A stretch of DNA of 64,000 nucleotides from Manduca sexta (taxonomy: Eukaryota; Arthropoda; Insecta; Lepidoptera; Sphingidae): positions 3,222,983-3,286,982 of the forward strand of contig NC_051138.1 of the NCBI RefSeq assembly GCF_014839805.1, given 5' to 3'. The number at the start of each line of letters is the position of its first letter. Position 1 is the first letter of the stretch. Below, one piece after another: positions 53,301 through 64,000 of this stretch. The notes beneath the pieces are model-generated. The model saw nothing but the letters and a program-made list of their open reading frames with translations. It was not told where the DNA came from and did not search any database. The position numbers were made by a program, and so were the translations under genes.

Positions 53301-56300
53301 TTAGCAATGTTTCGTTCCGTGCAAATAACTACAATGTAGACATTAATATTATGATTGTAAATTAGACATAATTTAACGTCATCAATAAGCAAGAGTTTAA
53401 CACAACGATAATTGGTTTCTATGAAATAAATAGGAGCGGTGCAGGGCCGGCTTAAACACGGGCACGCATTTTGAAAAAAGAAAGAATCAGTGCCCCCTTC
53501 GTGACATTTTTTAGGTCTCAACTGAATTTTACTGGCAAATGATAAGCTTTCAAGCCATATTAAATGTGTCTAGTCTGCTGACATCTTTTAGAGCCTTTGG
53601 CACCCTGCCTGGTGTTGGAGGCCTTGGTGACCAACGTTTCCTCTTCAGTTATGAACATGTGTATTACCTGTTCCTGCAGGGCTTTCAGCAGTTCCACCAC
53701 CTTGTCTTGCAGTTCCATGGGCATGGGGTGGACGAACTTGCTCCCATCGGGGTGCAGGATCTCCAGGCCGTGGTTACCAGCGTACGTGATGCCCTCCATA
53801 CCGACCTGTATGGCAAACATATTAATCATGTTTAATAAGAAAAATACTTATGTTATTGTTTAATTTTCTACGAGTTCAAAAAACATAAATATCAGAACGA
53901 TGATTACAATTACCTATTTAAAATATTGTACGTATGAATTTTTCTTATATTCACAAAATTTAGAGGCTTAATGTAAATAATAAATTATATTAACAGTGTT
54001 GTAATATACTCGAAAAATTGGACTTATAAGTCATATTTAGCTACATTGTATCATCATTTCTGAACACAAAAGTAGATTCGTCAAATTTAAACAAAGGAAA
54101 ATGTTTACCTACGACACAGGATCATATTTACATGGGCTGTTGACCAATATTCGCGATAAACGTGTTTATATTCGTAAGATCAAAGACCAGACACGTAAAA
54201 GAACCGATCATGGACGCTCGACACGACAGTGAAACAAACGGCTGGTTTGCAACAACAAACCGCGCACTATCAATATGAACTTTGACTGATTTTATCGTTG
54301 TTTTAAAACGAAAATATTTATATATCCTTGATAATTTGTAACCCGGTTTATGGCACACGCTGCAGTGATGCGTGCGTGTTACGTAAGGCAGGGGGCCGGA
54401 CTTTCCACCTAATATCATTGGCTGTTTATGTTTGCTTAGATACTTAACACTCATTCAACTATTTGCGTAACAGAAGCAGCTCAAATAACGTTATTTGACA
54501 AATATAACCTTCATTCATCGATATATACGTACTACATATTAGATCTGGCGTTTCGAACACTCATTATCTTCAACTGAAGTATACTGCAATCCGTTATTGG
54601 TTGTCAATTTACTTATACTCTATTTAAGGCGCTTTAGCACTGCATGTTTAAAGTTTGGCTCGACGACGATTGATGTTTTAGTGCTGCAGCGAACTTTAGT
54701 TCGAACTCCAGATTTTGAACAAATATTTTACATGGACATTCGTGTCTTTAGAATATATGTCACTGCCTTAATTGCTTTACTTAAGCTTTATATACTTCGC
54801 GTTTCAAAATTCCTATTGTAAATTTCAGAAGTAGATATCCAAGTTCGGCAGAAGTCTTAAAGTAAAGTCGAATAATTTGCAAGCTGACTTCAAAATACAA
54901 GGGAAAATGTTCATGTAATGCGCCTGACTATTTCTAAATAGGAGGAGAGACCAAAAAAAAAATAAATAAAATACACATCAATGCACAAAAAGAGTACCTA
55001 ATTTAGAAGCCAGGAGGAAATCTATTTTGATTAATCTCCTTATGTACCAGTAGGTACATATTATATAGTATAGTAATGACTTAGTTTGGATAGTACATAT
55101 TATACACATTATGATTTATTATTATTTGGACCAACTGACTTGATTATCGTACCAGTGACTGTTATAAAATTATTGAGTTCCTAAGTACACAGCTCATTTC
55201 AAAATACCGTAATATTTTATGCTAACAATTAGCGAGATTCGAAACTGAGTGCCATAAAGCCTTGTGATCCCGAATACGCATCCTTGAAGGTGTTTCCCAT
55301 ACATTCCAAAATACTTAGGTTACATTTTCTCCAAAAAAAAAAACAAAGGTGGAGGAAGCGAGAGGAGTATGCCAGAATCATGTAAAGTGGCAATTCATAA
55401 TCTCAGCCTACCCGTATGGGTTAGAGCCGTGATACTTTGTATGTGTTACCAAATAACTCTACATAAGAAGTAACGCATCGTACAGTTATATATGCCATCG
55501 TACCCTGATATAATACAAGTCGATCCCCTCACCCTGTTAACCTTCACAGCTATAGTTGGAAGCACTCGTGTATAGTATGAATATAGTAGGAAACAATAAG
55601 ATTTTTAACCAACGAGATAAAAATAAATTGATTTATATTTTTTCTATATTGTACGTATGTGGTTCGAAAATAGACTTATTCATTTACGCATCAATAAAGT
55701 TATTTACACGGGGTCGAATCAATTACATTGTAATAAATTAATGTAATGTCAATACATAGTACATATTATTGACATTACATTGTTTGTAAGACGCGGTAAA
55801 GACACTACTCGTTTAATTAATTTTATAATTTTCAAACACTAGTAAATATTAACAATAATGACCTATCTAAATGCAATAAATATTTTTTCAGCAATGATAA
55901 CCTTAAGAAGCGGAGATAACCTAGTTGGTTATGGAACGGACTGCCGGGACGAATGACCGCTGGTTCAAAACCCAAAGGCTCAACTCTGAATTTTCTAAAA
56001 ATTATGTGTGTATTCTTTGTGAATTATCGCTTGCTTTAACGGTGAAGGAAAATATCGTGAGGAATCCTGTATCCTTGAGAAGTTCTCTATAGGAATTTTG
56101 AGGATGTGTGAAGTCTACCAATCCGAACTTGGCCAGCGTTATTAACTAAGGCCTGATTTCTCTCAGCAGTAGAGAAAGCCCGTGCCCAAAGTATGTAATA
56201 CATATTATATTATTATTATTATAATGATAACCTTGTATCCAAAATCTGGCAACAGTTTGCGATTATACACATTAAAAAACCATTATGTAATTAATTTATC

Positions 56301-59300
56301 AGTATATTTTTCCATTTGATTACTTTTATTCACCGCTGATAAACCATTTCTATAAAATTCGGCGCGTTTGGTTTTTTTCCTAGATGTTCGTGTCACGGGG
56401 TCAGGTGAAAACGATAAAGAGTGTTTTGCGGATTTGTTGTGTAATATAAGATAGTCACTACCTATAAATCGATAATAGGCATTGGCCTTCAGCCGCGAAT
56501 ACGGAATGAAAATGGAGTCTTGTTTAGATTTTTGAGTACGAAAATACAGATTCATTGTGCTGGTATTCGAACAGCCTGTCATTGCTTCATGCTTAAAATT
56601 CCTCGCGAAATGATACTTTTGCCGTCATTGCCACAATGTTAATAATGAGCATACTTATTTATATCTACTAAAAGAAAAACTAAACCACTAATATGTGGTG
56701 TTACGCAAGCAATGTCCGTTCTCCTCATTATCCTCTTGTACATGGAATCTTGTGTGATTATATACTAACCATAATAATGCCATGTATGTTGTATATATTA
56801 CCATTTAACCAGCGGTGCAAATAGTACCTTACTGTTGTACGAATAATGGTTACATTTACAAAGTTTTATCCTGCTATGTTAAGTGATGTTTAACGCCTGA
56901 GGAAGTGAGACAAAACATTGACTAAGATAGAACAATCATTACCAAAGTCTCTATATAGGCGGGGCAAAATTTGAAAAATGCCGCCACCACCCACCCACCT
57001 ATATTTTTACCTTTGTCATCATCATCATCATTTCGCGCCCAGTGGGAAAAATTTTTAGTATTTAATGTACTGGATGTCTCAGTAATCAAATACTCAATAA
57101 TCGGCCTCTATTATACTGCAAAATTCAAAAGTCATTACCATTTTCTTGACATTGTCGACGTTACGTCCCGATATGATGGCGATGTATACGTCGGACATGT
57201 TGGAGAGCCTCTGCAGCGTGTGCTTGGTCTCGAGAGGGAGTGTGGCCAGGTCTGGGTGGGGCGCGATGGGGGCCAGGGTGCCGTCATAGTCCAGGAGCAA
57301 CGCCAGCTTCTGCGTGTAGCCTATGTACCTGGAATGAGATGGGTTTGTACAAATAAAATGAGGAACTATGTGTAACTTCAACTAAGCAATATGATGGAAG
57401 ATGATAGATAATTAATATATCTAAGTATATTATGTTGAAACTATGATTGTTGTCAATTCCGCTTGACAAAGTGTTTTGTGGTAATAGTAAATTACCCTTG
57501 CACTCATTTCAAGGAAGCTAAAACGGGTATAATAGGGATTTGGATCACCTAATGTTAAGAAATCGTTGTTACTCAAAAACATTCATGTAATAAAAATCAT
57601 CAGACTTAAAGTAAAGTATAGGCTCTTTCCTTACTTGGAGAGATATTCGTCGAAGTCGTCGATCGTAACTGGCTGCATGGAGGTAGCTCCGATGTCGTCC
57701 GCCTCCTCCTCGAGCGAGTCCATTGCCTTGAGGAACGACTTCATCCAGCTATCCACGTCGTTCATCTGCTCGCGTCTGCGCAGATGGTTCATACGCACCG
57801 TGCGTTCGTCCTCTGGCATTATTAAAGCCCTGCAAGTGGGATTATAAGAATTAAAAGATATATATTGACAGAGATTTACCGCCCTCATACCTACCACTAC
57901 AACTCCTGTAAGCCAGGATCAGCAGTGGCACTCATTGTATGACACCAAGCAGTGAAACTCGGCGAGTCTCAGGGAAAACTAATATGTCATTATCCCGCAA
58001 CGAAAAATCAAATAGAAAGAAAGATAGGGAGGAGTTTAAAATATAATGCAATGGAGGATAGTGGACAATTAATATATATTGACAAAGAAACTTGATCGTT
58101 TATCAGTAAATTTTCCGTTGGAATAGTTAAGAGTTTGATTTGTAGTAAAATATAAATCACAAAGGTAAAGCCATTTTTTTTAAATTCGGCGCCCTATCTT
58201 TCTTTATGCAGCTCTAAAAGCTGAAAAGAATCCCTGAAGAAATCGTCGAGTAAGATAAGTAATCATCACAAACCTGTGAATAACCTCAGCTGCATCATCA
58301 AGCTCGTAAGGATTGCATATAAGAGCCTCGTGCATCATCTCTCCCGCACCGGCGAACGGAGATACGATAAGCACGCCAGGCGGCTTGTTGATCTGGCACG
58401 CCACGAATTCTTTGGCAACAAGGTTCATGCCGTCTCTCAGTGGTGTCACTAATGCCACTGCTGCATCGCGGTAGAATGCCGCTAGCTCGTCCTGCCCTAC
58501 ACATCCGTAGATATACCTAGAAGATCAAATTTTAGATGTTATATTTATGTGGCACCAAGTCTGCTATAAAAAGGAATAACGTTAGTATTAAATGTAGTGA
58601 ACCGTGATAAACAGCAACCCTCAGCTTATTTGGATACAATTAACGCACCTTATAGGCGACCAGTTAGGCGTGGTGAACCTCCCGTTTATCCTTCCTACAA
58701 GTTGATCCATCTCTTCCTTCAGGTCCTGATACTCCTTAACGTCCGTCCGTGACGGCACTGAGATCTGTAACAGCACCACCTTCTCTATGTGCTCCGGATG
58801 TTTCTCCAACAATCGTTCGAAAGCTTTCAGTCTATGCACAAGTCCTTTGGTATAGTCCAGTCTGTCGACGCCTAATATCACTTTTTGGTTTGTAGAGAGC
58901 ACTGGTTTAGCATTCTGTGCCAACTGCACGAATCTGTCGAACGGCACTCCGATTGGCAATGGCCGCACGCAAATTGTGCGCCCACCTAACTCGACTAGAA
59001 GATTCTTTCTATCCACACGGCATCCTAGATTTCTTTGGCAGCAGTCAATAAAATTCAAGCAGTAGTCCGTAATGTGGAATCCAACCATGTCACAACCTGT
59101 AAGAACAGAATTAGGTTAATCACTTTTCTAAATAGTCAAAATCTTTGACTCAGAGTTAGAGTTAGAGTTACCATTTACCTAATATACCCTGCAATACTTC
59201 ATCTGACCATGGGAAAAGTCTGAAAATATCCCAGGGAGGGAATGGTATGTGCAAGAAGAATGCAAGCTTGCATTTGATCTCGTCTTCCTCCGCCCTCTGC

Positions 59301-59649
59301 AAACAAATTTACTGATTAAGACATAGCTGAGAGATCGGAATTCGCAAATAACCTAAGTAGTAAGATAGCGTCCAACCTGTCTGATCCAGTTAGCTGCCAA
59401 CATGAGGTGGTAGTCATGAACCCAGACGATCGGCGGAGAGCCATTCTTCTCTTTGGTGTTTTTGAGTAAATGCAGAGCATGGACCGTTTTCTCTGCGAAT
59501 TCCTCGTTGATCTTCATGTATGCTTTCCAATGGTCTGCGATGAAGGTGGCGCGGTCCGGCATGGAGTGGAACAACGGCCAGAAGGTTCCGTTACAGCACC
59601 CATTGTAATAACTGTCAAAGAGCTTAGGCTCCGCGTGAATTGGAACTAT
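50341..59649 (-). CDS. TPS: Trehalose-6-phosphate synthase/phosphatase fusion, 3' ten exons (5' end missing)
   Basis: This gene makes trehalose, the main insect blood sugar. The GT20 domain joins UDP-glucose to glucose-6-phosphate, and the HAD domain removes the phosphate. I read ten exons with GT-AG borders and matching phases: 59377-59649, 59179-59296, 58649-59096, 58274-58516, 57635-57829, 57139-57328, 53668-53805, 52626-52812, 51090-51196 and 50341-50631 (TAA at 50341). They join into 729 residues. Synthase residues known from the family are visible: YYNGCCNGTFWP (residues 14-25), VHDYHLM (D79), FLHIPFPPWD (H107), GVDRLDYTKG (R209, K214) and PLRDGMNLVAKEF (D308, E316). Phosphatase motifs are LLLDYDGTLAP (D439, D441) and GDDVTDEDAM (623-632). 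Nothing looks broken. Insect homologues run to about 830 residues, so roughly 100 N-terminal residues (the IIVVSNRLP region) are absent. I did not see them between 59650 and 64000, so the preceding intron exceeds 4.3 kb. An AATAAA on the minus strand (49369-49374) could end the transcript. The assignment is very secure. Confidence 0.96.
55910..56220 (+). repeat. tRNA-derived SINE, family 1, copy C (TPS intron)
   Basis: Same architecture as the copy at 43402, starting GGAGATAACCTAGTTGG with a B-box-like GGTTCAAAACCC and the TGTGTATTCTTTGTGAATTA block, ending in a TATTATTATT run. It lies antisense to TPS inside the 3.3-kb intron between the exons at 53805 and 57139. Confidence 0.75.
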
Positions 59650-62600
59650 CTGTAACAAACAAACATTTCAATGTAGCCTTAAGTTTTCGAACATGGACAC
59701 ATAAAATGTGCTCTTTGAAGTACATAATAGATATCATCCTCCCGAAACCTACCAATCGAAGGATTAAAAGACTGAAAGTAGAATTAAGAAAGAACATATA
59801 AGAATTTAATTACCTTATAAATGGGACAGACTATTAACATGAGGCAACAGTCAGAGTTTTCCGACACTAAAGAAAACTCGATACGTCTTTGTTATTAGTC
59901 GAAACGTGTAAGGGTTCGTACCTAACACGTGTAAGTACGCTACACTATGTTTATTTTAAAGCGATCTATTTTCGGACACCTCCTACTGAATGACTCTAAA
60001 CGTCTTTTTACAATCAATACTGGTTATTGGCTTTAATCGCTTGCTGCGTCACTCGATTAGCAAAAAAGTACGGAACATGTTAATTGTTTAAACTAAAAAA
60101 GCTGTTGCTAAGAAGATAGCCGTAGCAGTATTATAATTAGTAATTTTATAGTTTACTCTTCGTAATTATTTGTTTTACGTCCTAATTATATTAGTAACTT
60201 AAAACAACCAAAAGATAACTAAAATTATTGTTGTATTGATTTTTGTTGTGAAAGCCTTACAGCGGCTATGTTTTAATTACATCTATGAATTATCAAAAAG
60301 CAAGCTAAACTACAATGTGACTTCTGTCTTCGTACTTATCTATCTGGAAATGCATTCAGTCTATTAAGTACATACGAATTAAGCTTTTCATCCTAATTGT
60401 AAATATTTATTAGTACAATTACGTGTATTTACTTCGATTTGCGTAAACGTTATCAAGGCAGATACTGTATCAGATATTACTCGGAAAATTACAATATTTT
60501 TATTATATTTCCTCATCGTATCATTGTTATTAAACAAAAATTTATTGCTGTGTTTAAATTAATATTCCATTGTAGATGTAACTTGTAGGCATCCGCTCCA
60601 TTGATGCAAATTGAACTGTTTACAGATTCAATAGAATAAATAATAACGACGTAGTGGCTGAGGTTTTTTATATGAAAGGTATATATAATGATATACCTTT
60701 ATGTACTCTCAGTTCTCACCATATTTTTAATCGATTATGTGAAGTAAATTTGATATAAGTAGTCCATCAGGCTGGCGCCGACAATACGACTTTAATTTCA
60801 CACATAGGTCTAGTGATTAATAATGATAAAAATAATAACGAAATAACATAATTCGAAAATTTGTAATATATGAAACGAACAGAATAATAGGAAAAATAAT
60901 AAATAAAAAAAATATTTATACAGTAGGTATATTCAATTCAATGTACCTACTCAACTAAATAATAAGTAAAGTAACAATTCTTAGTTATTTATTGATCAAT
61001 TATTTACTTAGTAAGATAAAGAAAAGGTTAACTGCGATTTTGTAATAAGTTAGTTAATGTATTTTTGGCATACTTGAATCAAACTGTATAAACCTTTATA
61101 ACGGTGTGAGTCGATACATAATTATTGTAAATGGAGCCAATGTCTAGCAGTCAGCATCAATGTTATAGTTACATGTTTAAATTTCAAGAATCACCATTTA
61201 TTTTCGTTACCACGGAGCTGGAGATCGAGAAAATGGAGTACCTACATACGGCATAATAGACTTATAAATGGGCGATATAACATCAAAACCACGCTAAACT
61301 GCGTTGTACTTATGCCGAGTTCTCGGAATGGTTTTATTCAAATGCTATTGAGGTATTTTTTCCAAACATAACCGTATTACTTAAACAATGCATCCAGGAT
61401 ACTGAAGATTCTATTAAACGTATAAAAAAAATATCTTAACATAACTATGTTTACCTACGACCATAACAGATTCATAGTTCCTCATTGCACTCAATAATGT
61501 AAACTAATTCCACTAACTGGACACAAACGCATGATTCTTGTAATAGAACAATTTATTGCTTTTAAAACAACATTGTAGTCAGTAGTATTATTTTATATAA
61601 ATTATAAACTATTAGAGGTCTTGTTATTAATGGCTTTAATATTATTGCAACTTTTATTCGGTCCAGTTATTATAAAAAAATAAATATGTCTATATAAAGA
61701 TAGTAAGTACCTAAGTACGTGTTAGGAAGACCAAATCATTGTATCTATTTTACTTAACAGATCACTATTGTCATGTTTCTATTAGAAGTGCATTGAAGCT
61801 GGTGCAATTACCTACTAGTCAGGAAAAAACATATCAAAATATTTGGATGTTTTAGGGAGCTTTCCATCCAGTTTTCATTGTATATTTTGCTTACATTATA
61901 TGCTGAGATTCCTATCTATTTTAAAATTCAGTTACTTAGGAAGGTATTGATCGCGATATTAATACTATTTATAGCCAGACGTTCCACGTATTATCAAGCG
62001 GACCAGATCTGTGATATATACTATACAGATTTTAAATAAATAGAATATTTAATAGAAGTTACGTATTTTTAGTAGAGTAACCTAAAAGAGTTCAGTCAAA
62101 ACTATAAAGGAACCAAAAGAATTTTAAATAAGTTACGTATATAAGAGTATATGATAGTTTAATTGGTCACAGTTACATCACAGCGTAGCGATGATACGGT
62201 TCTTGGCTGCCGTAATAGCGTGGATGACTGTCATCATTCATTAGCAAAGGAAACAAAGCATTGAGCCGCCGCGCCGTGGCCGTATGCGATAATACCATCT
62301 ACAGATCTACACATTATAACATCTATTACGTAAAATGTGTAAATTTTAATATATTCATGGCTTTTCTCTACTAGTAACTAATAAGTACTTTATAAGTATA
62401 CATATGTACTTGCTCTAGAAGCCTAGTTATACTTGGAGGATGTAGGATAAGATTTAAGGTACAAAGACAATTGCGTCGTCAAGTGAAACTGAAGTAATTT
62501 TGTAAAATATTATTCAAAATGTGTGAAATTGGTATCTAAATGCAAAGGGGATTCTTGAATTAAGAGTCACGTTCCATGGCTGTGTTACAAGATAATTTCT

Positions 62601-62910
62601 AGTCTAAATTTAAACTAAATGTAACAATAATGAGGTACATTTAATTAAATAACCTAGCAGTTTATCGATGAGTACAGTATTCCTAACTGCGACTTATATT
62701 ATATAGCTAATTCTTATGCAGACGGCGTACAAAACTAAGAACACATTTAAAATAGAAACAGTTGCAAGGTTTTTAATTACGATAATTGTTCGCCACTTAC
62801 AGTACTTAATTTCTTTAGAGGTCGTCACTATCTTCAATCGCGTTATATGTTGTGGGATTCCTAAGGGAATGCGTATTCTTTAGGTATAGGTTAAATGCAG
62901 TATTGCGCAG
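59650..62910. other. Probable first TPS intron seen so far; no exon recognised
   Basis: A TPS exon acceptor sits at 59650-59652 on the minus strand, so this AT-rich DNA is intronic unless an unrecognised exon lies in it. I looked for the N-terminal signatures VVSNRLPF and WVGWPG on the minus strand and saw neither. A short palindrome at about 60675-60700 (AAAGGTATAT and ATATACCTTT) is the only structure noted. Confidence 0.55.
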
Positions 62911-62919
62911 CGACGGTTG

Positions 62920-63230
62920 TGGTTGTTATGAGGGCGCCCTTCGTCTACAGGCCCGTAGCCGCCCTTTATACGTTTCTACGCAAATATACGTATCTACGCC
63001 ATTCTCGGCGCCGCTAGCCACCGCAGGGTTTTAGTTGGTATGTCGGTGAATGGTGTATAACTTGATTCATGCCGACTTCCCTTTTATTTAAAAGCTAATT
63101 ATCATTAGAACGATTTGCAGCCCGCATTTACGCATGTCAGTACCTATTGTTGTATCAGGTTACTTTTTGGAAAACTTCACTCTTCGTTACTGGTGTATAT
63201 AGTGTTAGGGGCTTCGCCAGTGATGGTTAA
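62920..63230 (+). repeat. LINE 3'-end-like repeat, second copy
   Basis: This stretch carries CCACCGCAGGGTTTTAGTTG followed by GTATGTCGGTGAATGGTGTA and then a segment (63070-63191) homologous to 29637-29763. The first words also match a block at 14450-14500. Together these indicate fragments of one or two related non-LTR 3' ends. It lies upstream of the recognised TPS exons, probably in that gene's intron. Confidence 0.5.
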
Positions 63231-64000
63231 ACTGATGTCAACATTCCGGACGACCTAATGCTGGACCGTAAGACCAGTGACCCTAACATGATCTTTCTGC
63301 ACTGATTAGAAATAGACCGTATCGATAATTTCGTTGTACCCGCGGAAAAAGGTACAAATACAATATTCTATAACTTGGTTGCTAGTGTTATTTATATTGT
63401 CAACAAACACAATGCAGGTTTAGTTTACTTTCGTTTTTATTATGCTGTAGCAAAATCATATTAACCTTGCGGTTTTGCGGTTGTTGACTAAGATATGACG
63501 TAACAAAGACGACTATTGGCTTTACGTTATTACTTAATACATAATATGTACATTTACATTAGTATGAAAATTTCGGTTGTTATGCGATTCGTGGTTAACA
63601 TTATTTCTGTTGATACCATATTTTTAAGGTGCAAAGGCATAACTAACCCATCATTTCATGATAGTAAAAACAATGAATAACAATTTCATATTTCGAAGGT
63701 TTAAATAGTATCTAATAGTATAAAGAAGCAAAATATATTCATACCAGTTTTATTGCAAGATGTTATCAAAAGTTATCTAAAACTCTAAATTAAACCAGTT
63801 TGCTTGCTCTCGTTTTTAATTCCAATTCTTACTACAAATGAAATAAGTAAAGTGGTCGATAAAATTGAAGTTATCAAATGATGGTATATTAATAGTTTTT
63901 ATTTGAGTACTATCTGTGACTAAGCTATGCAGTCTCATTAAATGCATTTGGAAATAAAATTTTAGTTTTTATACCAAAAATGTTTTCTTGCCCGCGTGAA

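Noticed and set aside
13732..63000. CRISPR arrays, bacterial operons or prophage-like systems
   Set aside because: No regularly spaced direct repeats or prokaryotic gene organisation; intron-bearing genes and insect repeats indicate a nuclear animal genome.

Overview
The window is an AT-rich, gene-poor stretch of an animal nuclear genome. Split genes with GT-AG introns, insect-type protein sequences (a fused trehalose-6-phosphate synthase/phosphatase most similar to insect TPS), and a repeat set typical of moths and butterflies point to a lepidopteran insect. The repeats include a short non-autonomous Helitron ending in the CTAG-type terminus common in this order, tRNA-derived SINEs, and LINE 3' tails.

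From 1 to about 34.2 kb I find no convincing gene. The stretch holds decayed repeats: a Penelope-like element (PLE) remnant with a 9-bp target duplication at 19.1-19.6 kb, LINE 3'-end-like blocks, and a 123-bp tandem duplication. At 34.5 kb, on the minus strand, lies the first coding exon of a FAM89/LRAP25-like gene. Its second exon was not found, so it probably lies far to the left or outside the window. A PLE foldback copy sits about 20 bp from its splice donor. At 38.1-39.4 kb, minus strand, is an uncharacterised proline/serine-rich protein of about 420 residues behind a CpG-rich promoter-like block.

The gene-dense part begins at 41.6 kb. ANAPC11, the RING subunit of the anaphase-promoting complex, is complete in two exons on the minus strand. 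It faces YIPF6, a five-pass Golgi membrane protein complete in six exons on the plus strand. The roughly 1 kb between them is about half filled by a hAT-type element with a perfect 8-bp target duplication. The fourth YIPF6 intron carries a 1.2-kb long inverted repeat (foldback element). Tail-to-tail with YIPF6 is the trehalose-6-phosphate synthase gene on the minus strand. Ten exons cover the C-terminal 729 residues, including most of the GT20 synthase domain and the whole HAD phosphatase domain. Its N-terminal exon or exons lie beyond base 64000 or were not recognised. From 59.65 kb to the end there is intronic or intergenic sequence with one LINE-like repeat.

The four assigned genes are unrelated housekeeping functions (haemolymph sugar synthesis, cell-cycle ubiquitin ligase, Golgi trafficking, cytoskeletal adapter) and show no operon-like logic. 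I found no convincing previously undescribed system. The most interesting signals are structural: two PLE copies built as inverted repeats with target duplications, the intronic 1.2-kb foldback, and the hAT insertion in a divergent promoter.
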